This document shows, piece by piece, positions 53,720 through 64,000 of a stretch of DNA of 64,000 bases; the first letter of the stretch is position 1, and each line of letters starts with the position of its first letter. The translations under genes and the position numbers were made by a program. This DNA is from Inia geoffrensis (lineage: Eukaryota; Chordata; Mammalia; Artiodactyla; Iniidae). The DNA is taken from the NCBI GenBank assembly GCA_036417435.1, contig CM070911.1:8866001-8930000 (forward strand). Direction: 5' to 3'. The notes beneath the pieces were generated by a model, which was not told where the DNA came from, searched no databases, and worked only from the letters and a program-made list of their open reading frames with translations.

Positions 53720-54262
53720 TGGAATTAGCACAGAAGGAAAAAGGTAGGGAATCAGGACCCTCTTGAAAAAATGATATTCTAAGTAAATTTTGATAGATGA
53801 ATGCTATGCTCTGAATGTGTCCCTTCCAAATTTATGTGTTGTATCCTAACCCGCAAAGGTGATGGTATTAGTAGGTGGGAACATTGGGAGGTATTTAGGT
53901 CATGAGGGTGGAACCCTCAGGAATGGGATTAGTGCCCTTATGAAAGAGGTTCCAGAGAGTGCCCAGCCCCTTCCTTCATGTGAGGACACAGTGAGAAGGT
54001 GCTGACTTTGAACCAGAAAGTGGTCCCTCAGCAACCACCACCTTCGTCTTGGACTTCTCAGCCTCCGGTACTGTGAAAAATCAATTTTTCTTGGTTATAA
54101 GCCACCCAGTCTGTGGTATTTTGTTATAGCAGTCCAAACAGACTGAGACGATGAGTGAAAGTTTTCCAGGTAGAAAACATGAGAAGGGCATTTCAGGCAA
54201 AGAGAAAAGCATGTGCAAGGATGTGGAGTTTGCAGGAGCAATGCTCTCTCTCCTATGGCATG
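53720..54262 (-). mobile_element. L2 LINE, antisense, split by an MLT1 LTR
   Basis: Left arm 53720-53800 ('aggaccctcttgaaaaaatg', 'aagtaaattttgatagatga') and right arm 54150-54262 ('aaagttttccaggtagaaaa', 'gggcatttcaggcaaagaga', 'catgtgcaaggatgtggag') join into the usual antisense L2 sequence once the LTR at 53801-54149 is removed. Confidence 0.65.
53801..54149 (+). mobile_element. MLT1 LTR (ERVL-MaLR), sense
   Basis: 'tgctatgctctgaatgtgtc' start, 'gggaggtatttaggtcatga', 'gggattagtgcccttatgaa', 'cttggacttctcagcctccg', 'ccacccagtctgtggtattt', end 'cagactgagac'. ~350 bp. Flanked by the 5-bp duplication 'gatga' (53796-53800 and 54150-54154), the size expected for this class, and inserted in an L2. 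Confidence 0.9.
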
Positions 54263-54814
54263 TACGTATATATGTTAGCAGTTTGGGAAACAGATGAGAA
54301 TAATAGCAGAGATGACACTGAAAGGGCTAGAACTGGATCTTGGGGTTCTCATATACCACTCCATCACTTTGAGCTGTAGGTAAATATTAAGACATGAAGT
54401 TTTTTCCAAGTTCAGTTTCTTCCTGTTTAACACAATGACTTTCATGTATGGTATGGGGAACTCTTTTCTACTGCATTCATTCAGAGTCACAGAATCAAAA
54501 CTTTTTTAATAGTGAAGGTCTCTGAAAACAGTTAGGTATGGCTCCTGCTGTTTAGGGACAGCCACCTTCAATGAGCACATTTTGACCCCTGGGACATAGG
54601 AGGCAAACTTAATAGACACATCTACTCAGGGACAGGCAGAGGGCAATGCAATGGTCTGTATTGGGGATGTTGAAGAATGAGGCAGAGTGAAGCTGAGAAT
54701 CCAATGGGTAAACTAGAGATTGTCCAGGGAAGAAGGAATTAAATCAATGTGGTTTTACCACCTGAAGGAAAATTAAGTGACTGCATGCTCTATCGGGCAG
54801 AAGGAGTTCTAGAA
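54263..54814. other. Unassigned sequence
   Basis: No gene; 54630-54780 may be further diverged antisense L2. Confidence 0.3.
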
Positions 54815-54950
54815 AGAGTGGTGAACTGGAGTCAAGAGGACTGGGATCTTGTTTCAGCTTGAGCACAACTTGCTACGTGATCTTGGGAAAATGGTTTCCT
54901 TGTAAAGTGGAGGGTTTGGACTATGAAACATAAGGAACGTTTCAGCTCCA
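54815..54950 (+). repeat. MIR SINE
   Basis: 'tggagtcaagaggactggga', 'gctacgtgatcttgggaaaa', 'tggtttccttgtaaagtgga' fit the MIR core. Confidence 0.55.
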
Positions 54951-55064
54951 AAACACTGGAAATCTCTTATTGCTAGCTGGTGCTCAACATTAAATTATAA
55001 GCTAAAACTAGATTATATTGAAACTCAAGAGATCACAGGAAAAGGGGAATATTAGTTAGCTACA

Positions 55065-55250
55065 ACATGCTAGGCATCATTCTACACTCTGAAATAAATT
55101 TTTCATTAACCTTCATATCAACCACATAAAGTTACTTTCATTCTCATTTTGCACATGAGTAAACTGAGGCTCAGAACAGTGGCCCCAAATTCTCACAACT
55201 CCTAAGCGAGAGAGGTAGGGTTCAGTAGCAGGGCAGTGTGATTGTAAAGC
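55065..55250 (-). repeat. MIR SINE, antisense
   Basis: 'tgctaggcatcattctacac', 'ttcattaaccttcatatcaa', 'ttttgcacatgagtaaactg', 'aggctcagaacagtgg' fit the reversed MIR. Confidence 0.75.
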
Positions 55251-55769
55251 TCTTTGTTTGCATCACACTGTCCATCACCCTGAGCAGAAATTTATTAAGT
55301 GCTCTGGAGTGGATTGAGTTACAGAATGGTCTGCCCTCCAGAGTCAAGAGGATGCTGTTAATGGATCAGGGGATAAGACGGAAAATGCTGAGGCAAAGAG
55401 TTTCCTAATTGGGCTTCTCAGCACAGAAGTGTGACATCGTGTAGGGGTAGCTCATGGAGTCCAGCCATTTGGGGTAAACAGGGAGCAAATACAATGGTAA
55501 CCAGGTAAGCTGAGCCCACTTGCACGAACTAGCTGCCTCTTACCAGCCTCGTGCCTCTTCCACAAATGTCAGATGGGGCTAGCTTTACTTCAACATGGTC
55601 CATAAAGCCCCAACCCCAGAAAACTTGACCAATTTGACGCCACTTTGAGGGATAGACAAGAGGAAAGAAGTCAAGTGGCTAATTTCAGATCCTGTCTGAA
55701 CAACTTCCTGATCACACTGCAGAGCTGGCTTATCTGAGCAAACCTTTTGATGCCATGGATGATGGAGCA
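55251..55769. other. Unassigned sequence
   Basis: No gene. A donor-like 'cag|gtaagc' at 55504/55505 has no acceptor upstream. Confidence 0.35.
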
Positions 55770-56050
55770 TGTTAGTCTGCTGGGGCTGCCATAACAAATA
55801 TGGCAGGCTGGATGGTTTAAACAACGGAAATGAAGTTCTCACTTCAAGTTTTGGAAGTTGGAAGTCTAAGGTCAAGGCGTTGATAAGTTTGGTTTCTCTG
55901 AGGACTGTCTCCTTGGCTAGCAGACAGCCATCTTCTCACTGTGTCCTCACATGGCTTTTTCCCTATGTGAGCATCCTTGGTGTCTCTTCCTCCTCTTAAA
56001 AAGACACAGGTCCTATTGGACTAGAAACCCACCCCATGACCTCATCTAAT
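55770..56050 (-). mobile_element. MLT1-type LTR, antisense (partial)
   Basis: 'tgttagtctgctggggctgc', 'tggtttaaacaacggaaatg', 'ctagcagacagccatcttct', 'cactgtgtcctcacatggct', 'cccaccccatgacctcatc'. It lacks the last ~80 bp that the copies at 1990 and 47080 have. Confidence 0.8.
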
Positions 56051-56149
56051 GCTTTTGGAACCAAGAAATATGATTCAACCGAACAACCTGGGCTCTTTCC
56101 AAGCTGCTTTAGTCACAGAAGCCAGTTTCTCCACCGGTTCCTTTCTGCC

Positions 56150-56358
56150 TTCTGTTCAGGCCCTGGTTTTCCACTTTGTCTGCACACTCTAGTTTCCTGG
56201 GGAGCTTTAAAAATAATGATGCCCAGGTTCCACCACTAGAGATTTTGATTTATTTGGTAGGGGGTAATCAAATTAGAAAATGCAAAATGTAGTCTGGGTA
56301 TCAAGGGTTTAAAGATTCCCCAGGAAATCTACTGGGCAGCCAAAGTTGAGAACAATTA
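56150..56358 (+). mobile_element. MER5A-like hAT-Charlie element
   Basis: 'ctggggagctttaaaaataa', 'tgatgcccaggttccaccac', 'agagattttgatttatttgg', 'aaagattccccaggaaatct', end 'gggcagccaaagttgagaac'. Near full length. Confidence 0.75.
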
Positions 56359-56504
56359 TTCAAGTAGTTTCATGTATTGAATATTTATTCAGACTTTCAA
56401 TTTAAGCTCATGAGAAACTTACTTCTAAGCTGCAGTTTCTTTGTAAAGCTCACCTGATATGGGGAAGTGGGATTGTAAATGTGTCTGGATATCCTTGATT
56501 AGAA

Positions 56505-56580
56505 ATACATACATATGGATAGATAGATCGATAGATAGATAGATGATGGATAGATAGAAACAAAGAGAGAGAGAGAGAGC
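56505..56580. repeat. (GATA)n-(GA)n microsatellite
   Basis: 'catatggatagatagatcga', 'tagatagatagatgatggat' then 'agagagagagagagagc'. A compound, probably polymorphic tract of ~75 bp. Confidence 0.95.
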
Positions 56581-56714
56581 TCTTCAAAATGAAATTAGCA
56601 ATTTAGACCCTTACATGTAGATATTTATTCCTCCTACAAACTTTCATTGACCAATTTCTCTATGGTACCATGTAGGCATTCCATCCAGTCCCACAGGAAC
56701 GACAAAGCTGAAAA

Positions 56715-57250
56715 GACATTTTGTCACTGCTTAAGGAAGTTACAGTTGAATGAAGAAAGCACACATTAATGTCACCTTTATAAAAATGTGGTAATTGCTG
56801 GGGGAAGAGGAGGAACAAGATCTCTCTGATCCTAGAGAATTTCTCGAGGTAGTAAAGGGAGTGAGAGAGGCATCCTAGGCAGCAATGAGCTGCACTAAAA
56901 GCCCAGAGATGTGACAGCTGATGGGGCACTCAGGAAATGGCAAATAGTCTGATGCTGGTGAGTCAGAGTTCACAGGAGAAGTGGCTGGAAAGGTACTTTG
57001 AGATTAGATGGTAAATAGCCTTGAAAGCTAGACTAAGGGGTTGGAACATTTTATATCAATCCTAAGGCTTTTTCAAAATTAGAGATAACATTGTTTTAAT
57101 GAAAATTATATGAAAGCAAGCAAAGGGCAGCATTGGAAGAAGGGAGGACAGGCTGAAAGGAAGTTTCTAGAAACAATCTAGGTAAACAATTATGACAACC
57201 TGAACTTGAGAATTGGCAATGGGGATAGAGAGGACAGAAAAGATGGGGAA
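56715..57250 (-). mobile_element. L2 LINE, antisense, ~530 bp
   Basis: 'ttaaggaagttacagttgaa', 'gaggcatcctaggcagcaat', 'aaatagccttgaaagctaga', 'ctaaggggttggaacatttt', 'ttctagaaacaatctaggta', 'ggcaatggggatagagagga' follow the antisense L2 ORF order. Confidence 0.65.
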
Positions 57251-57327
57251 ATGGGCAGTTGGTGAGCCCAGGTTAGTGACAGAGCCAGTGTTCGAATCAA
57301 GGTCTTGGTTTGCATTTAACACATGTG

Positions 57328-57361
57328 CACATACACACACACACACACAGGCACACACACT
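57328..57361. repeat. (CA)n microsatellite
   Basis: 'catacacacacacacacaca' interrupted once by 'gg', ~34 bp. Confidence 0.95.
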
Positions 57362-57367
57362 GAGGAC

Positions 57368-57700
57368 AGAATGTGTGCTAGGCACTGTGCTGGAAGCTGG
57401 GGAAACACAGACAACGTCTCTGACCTCACTGTGCTTGCAGTTGAGAGGGGAGCGCAGAGAGAAAAGAAGCCATGATCCAGTAGAAATATGATGAAAAAGG
57501 CAGTAGAGGGCATTGTGGGGACAAGTAAGGGAGAAAGGCAGTCGACCTGGACTTAGAGGGGCAGAGAAGCTTCCCAGGGGAAAGGTTGGACGTCTAAGCG
57601 GAGATCAGGGAAAAGAGTTGTCGTAAGAGGACAGAGGAGCAGATGGAGAAGGAAGTTGGGTTCCAAGTAGAGGGAATGGCAGCACTCTTGCCTGGTCAGT
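57368..57700 (-). mobile_element. L2 LINE, antisense
   Basis: 'tgtgtgctaggcactgtgct', 'ggaagctggggaaacacaga', 'gagaagcttcccaggggaaa', 'aagtagagggaatggcagca'. A second antisense L2 right after the one at 56715, separated by the CA repeat. Confidence 0.65.
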
Positions 57701-57839
57701 CCAAACTCACCCATTGAAAGGGCCTCCAACTGCATTGGAATGTGTCGCCTAACATAAAGTTCCTGGTATCTGTGATCCTACGGTGATTCCAGCTCATGAG
57801 ACCTCAGCCTTCCGCTCACTGGAATCACCCACAAAGGGT

Positions 57840-58000
57840 CGGAGAAAGTCACAATGGAAAAGATCTTTAAGGACCCCCATTTCAACCTCTCAGTTTACAA
57901 AGAAGGTGAATAAAACCCTGGATAAAAAGATAATGCAGCAATTTAGAACTGGAACCCAGGTCTGTTGTTTCCCAGTCCAATGTCTTTCTAATATGCCACG
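57840..58000 (-). repeat. MIR-like fragment, antisense
   Basis: 'ccatttcaacctctcagttt' and 'gaactggaacccaggtctgt' fit an antisense MIR; the middle is diverged. Confidence 0.45.
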
Positions 58001-58419
58001 CATGCTTCTTACATCTGAGTTTAATGTCAAGGGCACTCCATGTCCAAAACTTCTTGCCAAGGTTTTTATGTAGGTTATTTTACCAATGTGTTCATTTATA
58101 ATTATTAAGTTCTTACAACTGTAGCAAACAATCTCTGTTACCAGAATGCACAGCATCCTTTGCAGTAATTTTCTTCACGTCATTCCTTTAGGACTTAACA
58201 TTAACTCTCTCAACATCTTGAGTTTTATTACTTTCTTTTTCCCAAGGCACAAATGAACTCAACGGTTGAATTGCTTCATCATTCAACTAAAAGTTTCATT
58301 TCAGGAGTTTCCAGGCCAGGAGCATTTCCTTAACTTCTGGAAGTATCTTCTGTAGGCATGCTTCGGGGCATACACGGGCCAGCCTCATTCCTCCTGTCAT
58401 CATCCGTTTTCCATCCCAA
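58001..58419. other. Unassigned sequence
   Basis: Nothing recognised. Confidence 0.35.
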
Positions 58420-58424
58420 CCTAG

Positions 58425-58560
58425 AATCACATTCAACCAATGCTTTATTGAGCAGACTCCATGCTGGTTGCTTCCTAGGCATCTGACCCTCCGAAGAATT
58501 CAGTGTACTAACTATTACTATCCCCATTTCCAAGTGAGACCAGCCATCAAAATAATTTCT
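58425..58560 (-). repeat. MIR SINE fragment, antisense
   Basis: 'ccaatgctttattgagcaga', 'ctattactatccccatttcc' fit the reversed MIR. Confidence 0.5.
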
Positions 58561-59200
58561 TTCAAATGAGGATGGTGGGACCTGACCAATGGATGTTTCC
58601 TGCTCTCAAATCCAGGAGACGAAGGTAACTGACTGAAAGCTAAGAGGGAATCATTCTCATCTGGGCCAATTTCTTTGCTTGGGGGAGACCAGCCATCACT
58701 TAGTCCTGCCTCTGGATGTGGTCCCTCTGACAACCCAGCTTCTCAAGGATGTATGAGAAAGCCCGTGTGGTCAAGGTGACTGACAGAGGGTAACTTGAGC
58801 TTGGGGAGGAGGTGGGAGCACCCTGCCTGGAGTTATGACCCAGAATAACGATGTGTGAATCCTGCGTGACTCAGCTTTCCAGGCAGGTAATGAGAGACAG
58901 GAGCTTATTTAAGAAAACGTGCATCATTGATGCGGTTATTTTGGGAGAAGAGAGAGAGTTTGAAAAGGAGAAACATGTGAAAAGTATTCCAGCTGAGTGA
59001 GTGTGATGGAAAACTAAGATTTCCCTTCATAATAGAATGGTAAAAAGCAAATGTGTCCTGGTCTTTCAAGTCTCAATATTGGAAGAATAAGGTGTTGGGG
59101 GCAGATGTTGGCAGATCCTTGTTCTCTGGATGTACGGATTGTGATTTGGGGATTGAGGGGTTTTGGAAGGGATTTGCTCCTGCATTTCTTTATTTGCTAG
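58561..59200. other. Unassigned sequence with an NF-E2-like site
   Basis: No repeat recognised. 'gtgactcagc' at 58866-58875 is a good NF-E2/MARE-type site. A donor-like 'cag|gtaatg' follows at 58885/58886. No gene called. Confidence 0.3.
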
Positions 59201-59308
59201 GAGAAACCAGGCTTCAAGTGGGACTGGGGCTGGAGATTCCCCACAGCGGCCCTGGAACACACTGGATTTTCCCTGTGACGAGACGCATTGCTCTTCTCTC
59301 ACAGCACG
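59201..59308 (+). other. Exon-like segment, 108 nt (weak)
   Basis: Bounded by an acceptor with a good pyrimidine tract ('tttctttatttgctag', ending 59200) and a strong donor 'g|gtaagag' (intron from 59309). The length is a multiple of three. Two of three frames are open; one lies inside a 103-codon plus-strand frame (59053-59364). I do not recognise either peptide. An acceptor-like 'ttctctcacag' also occurs 4 bp before the donor, which weakens the case. Confidence 0.18.
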
Positions 59309-59735
59309 GTAAGAGCAGAATCCTTTTCTTTAATCACTTGCAGGAGGTCCACGTGGAATGGTGATCAGCTCGGGAGAGGATGGCACACAGGAGCAAACAG
59401 ACTCCATATGGCTCTGTTGCCTTTGAAGCAGATGTGTCAGCTGTGGGGCTGACATGTGTTCTTTCAACATCATTGAAGTCCCAAGGGACAGGAGGATGAG
59501 GCGAGTTTGAGATAAGATCTGAATCCTGCCTGCCCTGTTCTCTCCTGGGTCCTCTCCATAGCCTCCTGACTGGGCTCACTTCCAGGCACCCACATCCAGC
59601 CTTGGACCTCAAGTAGAAAAGTGGCATCCAACACCTTTGATTTTATCTTTCTGGTTTTGTTTTTCCTGAATCTCTGATCCTGATTTGTTCTCAACCCTCC
59701 TGACTTCTAATATCATCAACTGTTTATTCAGTCAA
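59309..59735. other. Unassigned sequence
   Basis: Nothing recognised; minus-strand frames of 74-97 codons without domain. Confidence 0.3.
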
Positions 59736-59825
59736 CACATATTTATGGAGACCTTTCTAGGTCTCTGGAAAGAGCAGGACATGTTCAGGTGACAGAAGGA
59801 AGGTGGTGTGACTTGAGGATAAGTA
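59736..59825 (-). repeat. L2/MIR antisense 3' fragment
   Basis: 'cagtcaacacatatttatgg' followed by 'ctttctaggtctctgg'; short reversed tail. Confidence 0.45.
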
Positions 59826-59954
59826 GTGCTCTCAAAGGATGATCCTGGAGTGGCTTGGTAGAATCATCTGAATACTTAACTAAAAATACAAATGATTGAT
59901 TCTAATTATTGAATCATGGTCTCTGGTAAATTGATTGCAAAAGTGGCTGTGTTT

Positions 59955-60345
59955 TTTACCCTTTCCTGAGTATATGACCTTTGCAGTGTGACCTGACAGC
60001 TTTTCCTGTCAAACAGTGGGATCTCTGTCTCCACTCCTTGAATCTCGACTGGCCTTGTGACCCACTTTGGTCAACAGAATGAGGTGGGAGTGTTTTTAAG
60101 CCAATTATGAGCCTAAGACTCAAGAAAAGTCTTCTGGAACCCTGCTACCACCCTATAAACAAGAGAAGGTAGGTCTGCTAGAGAACAAGAGACCACATGG
60201 AGGAGAGCCAAGTTGTCCCTCTGGGGCCATTCTAGACTAGCCTGTGGCAAGCCAGCTCCTTAACGTGTGAGCAAGTTCAGCCAAGATCAGCAGAGCTGCT
60301 TACCTGACCCATACCTGGTGATAGACGCATTAGTAAGTCCAGAGA
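59955..60345 (+). mobile_element. Old LTR-like interspersed repeat
   Basis: Follows a common mammalian repeat: 'ccttgaatctcgactggcct', 'tgtgacccactttggtcaac', 'agaatgaggtgggagtg', 'gagaccacatggaggagagc', 'ccaagatcagcagagctgct', 'tacctgacccat'. ~390 bp. Probably an LTR; subfamily not assigned. Confidence 0.6.
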
Positions 60346-60379
60346 AGACCAGTGATTAGTGACTTATATACAGCAAACC

Positions 60380-60650
60380 AAACTGATACAGAAACCAAAA
60401 ATATGGACAAGTGTTTTTGAGAGTGAAATAGGCAGAAGTTAGATTCAGTAGGATTTTGTAGGACATGATAAGGATATAGCATTTTTATCCTAAGGGTTAT
60501 GTGAAGCTATTGAAAACCTTTGAACATGAAAGGGACCCAACTAGCTTTGTGTTGTACAAACATGAACTTGGCTACTTTGTGGAGAACGAGTGGCAGGAGA
60601 ATGGGTTTAGGATGGATCAAGGTAGATTGAATTGAACGTGTAGAAGTTTT
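60380..60650 (-). mobile_element. L2 LINE, antisense
   Basis: 'ggattttgtaggacatgata', 'tatcctaagggttatgtgaa', 'gctattgaaaacctttgaac' and 'gaacttggctactttgtgga' match the antisense L2 ORF. Confidence 0.65.
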
Positions 60651-60724
60651 GTTTTGTTTCACTTTTTTCTTTTAAATATATATACCCTGAGATCTGACTA
60701 TGCATTAAGTAATAGGATTATGAG

Positions 60725-61085
60725 GAATCCCCTTTGGTCTCAAGTCTAGTGGGAGAGAGTTATTATGTATTTTGACAAGTACCAGGGTAGAGGTACACTC
60801 AGGTAGTCATGGCAGCATGAGGAAGTAGCACCTAGCCCAGCCTGGGGGGAAACGAAGAATTCAGTCCAATTGGTGGTAGCTGAGGATGCCAGGAAGATGA
60901 GGAACAATATTTCCTAGGAAGAGGAAAGAGCTTAAGTGAAATTTGGTATTACCAACCTATAAAGATGAGGTGGGAAGCAGAGGGGAGTATGATGAGATAT
61001 GAATGCAGGGGGCAGGTCATAGAGTCTTCCTTGTACCTATTGAGATTATACATAGGCAAGTCCAAATGAGGCTAAGTGACAGAGT
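60725..61085 (-). mobile_element. L2 LINE, antisense 3' region
   Basis: 'ggtctcaagtctagtgggag', 'agtagcacctagcccagcct' and 'aggaagatgaggaaca', then weaker coding-side motifs ('catagagtcttccttgtacc'). Confidence 0.65.
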
Positions 61086-61859
61086 TTCCCGATGCCTGAG
61101 ATTCGAATGGACTGCTGGTTAGAAGAAGATCAGTTGAGAAGGGTAGGACCCTGCTTTGGGAGCCCTTAGGATGATGTGTCACCATGGCCATCTGACCCGA
61201 CACAGCCTAGGCAGAGCTGCCTGTTACCTAGGAGACTGATGGGCAAGACAGAGAAATCACCACTAGCCAGACAGCTCCCTTGGTTTATCGATTTTGGCCG
61301 AGGCTCCTAGGCTAGCCCTCAGCTACTCCCGACTGTCTTCTGGAAGCCAGCAGTCAGTGGAGGCAGGAAGAAAACACTTTTTGCTGAGGTACCTCCTCCT
61401 CTCCAAAATGCTTGGCATCCTGTGCTGCCAGTCTCCAGCTGTCTGTCTAGATGGAGCCCAGATGGGACCTGTGAAGTACCAAACACTGTGATCCACGCCC
61501 ACACACTCCTGGCCAACAGGAGGATGAGCACCAAGGACAGAATCTGGGCTGAAGGGGTTTGGGGTCTCCTTTTCCCATGAGCACTCTGTTTTCCCCCACA
61601 TATCATGGAAGTCTCTGCTCACTGTATTGCCATGTCTCCAAATGTGCACTGGATCTGCAAGAGTCCTTCCCCTCCTGCTCTTGCTGACCGTGTCTCAGAC
61701 ACCAGAGCAAACACCATTTCATCACGTAGTCACAGGTCCCTGGGAAAGTCTCAAAGCTTCTATAAGTAGTAATAATTTTCAAAGATTGAATGCTTACATG
61801 TGCAAGAGTGGGACCCTCCTGTTAATCTCTTATTAGCCTATTCATGTCACATAGCAACT
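61086..61859. other. Unassigned sequence
   Basis: Open frames of 65-108 codons on both strands at 61294-61649 lack domains. No gene called. Confidence 0.35.
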
Positions 61860-62040
61860 CTGTGAAAGAGACATTATTAAGTCTATTTTCAAGTGTTAAT
61901 TAGGAAAACAAAGCTTTGAGAAGTGAAGTAACTCACCCAGGATGACACAGTTACAGATGCGGTTAAGTCAGGATTTGAATCCAGAACTACTTAACTCCAC
62001 GTGGGGTACATTTCACCTATTAAACTACATTGCCTCTGCT
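61860..62040 (-). repeat. MIR SINE, antisense
   Basis: 'aggaaaacaaagctttgaga', 'agtgaagtaactcacccagg', 'atgacacagttacagatgcg', 'gtcaggatttgaatccagaa': a clear reversed MIR including the B-box side. Confidence 0.85.
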
Positions 62041-63189
62041 GTCCAACCTCATAATTTATAGATGAGGACAAAAGGGCCAGTTTACTAAGATGCATGGCAG
62101 AGCCTAGATCTCTCAACCAAGACTTTGGATGCCCATTTCCTTCTCCCTTGGGGCACCCACATATTTTCATTGGTGCATTTCCCAGGCCACCACTCCAGGC
62201 TCTCCTCACTAAGCCTGGAAGACATGAAGCCCTCTGGAGATCCCAGGCAGTATTTGTGGACTGCTAGCTCTGATGCTCTCAGCAGAGAGAGCACAGGCTT
62301 AGGCAGGCAAGATGCCCTGATAGAGAGCAGCATGAGGTGTAGGGTACCACATAGAAACCCTGGACTCCTCATCCGACATTCACACTGGAAGGACTCTGGT
62401 AGCAGTTAGGACCATAGGGTTTATTGTGATCATTTGAGTCTAACTTTTGTCTTCCTTTCTCACCTGCTCCTCCAGCGATCCCTAGCTTGAGGGCTCAGAG
62501 ACATAAAAAGTTGGAAGGAAATTAGCACCTTACCCCACTCTGAACACATACACATTTCCCAATTTCTTGACTCAATAACAAAGAGAATTTTCTCCCACAA
62601 TGTCAGAATATATGGAGGCAAGGAGCCAGTTCCTAGCTCCTCCCAGATCAGGAGAGTTTCTTTCCTTTTTCTTTAACTATTGACCCTGCATCTTTCCCTG
62701 GAAGTACTTGACTCAATTTAATGAGCTCACCTCTGTCACCTTCATCTTGCCCACATCACTGGGGTTCTGTTGAGTGAGAACTACACCCTGTAGAAAACAC
62801 CTTTGTCTGCTCCTGAGCACCTACGACCCAGAGTCTCAGTTGCCAGGGATCATAGAATCAAGGCAAGATCGGCTACATAATTTGTGCAGCCCAATGACAA
62901 AGGAAAATGTGAGGTCCTTCTTCAAAAATTACTGTGCATTTTGAGACCTGACAGTAGAGCGTTAAACCAAGCACAGAACCCATCTGAAGTTGGACACTCA
63001 TGGAGCCAGCCCTCAATGGAGCCATGGACATGGGGCAGAGATGGAGAAGAGAGGAAAGGTAAAACTGAACGATTTTACCTCCATCTACTGAGTAGGGTGA
63101 TCACACTTACCTTGCCAGTTGTGCAGCAACTATCAGTAATATACAGAGAAGTGTTAGGTGTTATTTAGGGGAAGTTCCTTTCCCTGAGA
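62041..63189. other. Unassigned sequence
   Basis: Overlapping 95-codon frames (62085-62409, both strands) and a 94-codon frame (62884-63168) have no domain. No repeat recognised. Confidence 0.35.
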
Positions 63190-63360
63190 AAGAATCTGGT
63201 TCAAATCCCTCTTTTGGCAGAGGAGGAACCGGAAGCCCAGAGAAGAAAAATGGCTTTTCACCATTTATCCAGATAATTCATTTGTGGTGGAACAGAGATG
63301 GGGAGAGCAGGTGTCCTGATTCTCAGTCTGGTGGTCTTTTCACTAAACCAGGCCACTTCT
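63190..63360 (-). repeat. MIR SINE, antisense
   Basis: 'gcagaggaggaaccggaagc', 'ccagagaagaaaaatggctt', 'tcctgattctcagtctggtg', 'gtcttttcactaaaccagg' follow the reversed MIR to its head. Confidence 0.65.
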
Positions 63361-64000
63361 CCCCTCTCCAGCTGCCTTGGATGTTTCCTGCTTGACTAAC
63401 GAGGTAGGGCCTTGGTGCTCATTGGCAGATGGTTTGGAAACTGAGCCAACCATCTGTAAGACTGGCCACCACTTCCTGCCCAGCTACTGGGTCCCATGAC
63501 TGGACTGCGCTGAAATAAACATTATCCTTCGTCACAGGATGCTTGGGGCGAAAGGATATCTTCCTCAAATGATTTCTCACATGGTTTGCGAAGAAGTCAG
63601 TTTCTCGGTGCATAGTCACTTTGTGGTCACCAGATGGCTGCTTTGGGCATTGACAAATGCCCACATTGATGTACCTGGTAGTAGTGTTATTCAAAGGCTG
63701 TACTGTAGACAAAGGCAGGGTCCACTGAATCGCTTTCTACTGAAATACCACTGACCATGGCTTTGTCAGTGCTTACTAATAACAATGATACAACAAAAAC
63801 ACCCTCTGGTATAAACTTTGGGGAACTATAAACCATTGTCATATTAGATGTCATCACTCTGATACCAGAGGAAGGGCAAGGTTACTACGATTTTATTGTA
63901 ATTTTTCAGAAGAGAACACTGGCTCAGAATGACCTGACTACGTGCAAAGTCATATTTGTATACGTAGTAGACATGGTGGTTTCTGAGGAAGGAGATTACA
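63361..64000. other. Unassigned sequence to the window end
   Basis: A 97-codon minus-strand frame (63419-63712) and a 71-codon plus frame (63539-63754) overlap, without domain. No gene called. Confidence 0.35.

Noticed and set aside
1..64000. CRISPR array, bacterial operon, rRNA or phage features
   Set aside because: No regularly spaced short repeats, no long ORFs and no bacterial-type signals. The repeats are all mammalian, and contamination is not suggested anywhere.

Overview
The window is non-coding nuclear DNA from a mammal, almost certainly a cetacean. The best evidence is a set of tRNA-derived SINEs of the CHR type, the whale/hippo/ruminant family. They have a conserved head reading 'ttccctggtggcgcagtggtt', an intact-looking B box, poly-A tails and clean target-site duplications. 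Several copies are the short forms that lack part of the body. Two (9848-10040 and 44533-44719) lack a further ~15 bases. Such deletion forms are characteristic of cetaceans and, from what is known of CHR subfamilies, point to a toothed whale. Two L1 3' ends (37268-37535 minus; 41573-42406 plus) are of the relatively young even-toed-ungulate/whale type. The rest is ordinary mammalian background: MIR, L2, old L1, MER5/Charlie hAT elements, MaLR and ERVL LTRs, and microsatellites.

I found no protein-coding gene that I can support. All open frames are short (at most 150 codons), many lie inside repeats, and none shows a recognisable protein domain. There is no CpG island, rRNA, functional tRNA, CRISPR array or bacterial-type feature. 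The window is therefore intergenic or lies inside a large intron. The only exon-like objects are short stretches with good splice signals on both sides: 18913-18951 (39 nt, the strongest), 19367-19406 and 59201-59308 (weaker).

Layout. 1-11 kb: old L1s, an antisense MaLR LTR, two solo LTRs of one retrovirus family in the same orientation (3609-4115 and 10506-10970), two CHR SINEs with target duplications plus an older long one, and L2/MIR. 11-16 kb: an ERVL-type LTR inserted in a hAT-like element, then MER5/Charlie remnants. 16-23 kb: an antisense LTR followed by mostly unique sequence with the 39-nt exon candidate and a possible GATA/NF-E2 cluster. 23-26 kb: two old L1s lying tail to tail, then a decayed hAT transposase relic and a minus-strand SINE. 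26-37 kb: unique sequence with an unusual palindrome cluster near 28.3 kb, old L1-like DNA, long antisense L2 and an antisense ERVL LTR. 37-48 kb: the two young L1 ends, and most of the minus-strand SINEs, one inside an L1 and one inside an MLT1 LTR. 48-64 kb: several antisense L2 fragments, an MLT1 LTR inserted into an L2 with a 5-bp duplication, MER5 and MIR.

Nothing here amounts to a new multi-gene system. The items most worth a second look are the 39-nt exon candidate, the hAT transposase relic at 25.1 kb, and the perfect palindromes at 12.6, 28.3 and 37.9 kb. The many nested insertions give a clear relative chronology. Repeat family names are from memory of consensus sequences; boundaries are approximate unless a target-site duplication is quoted.
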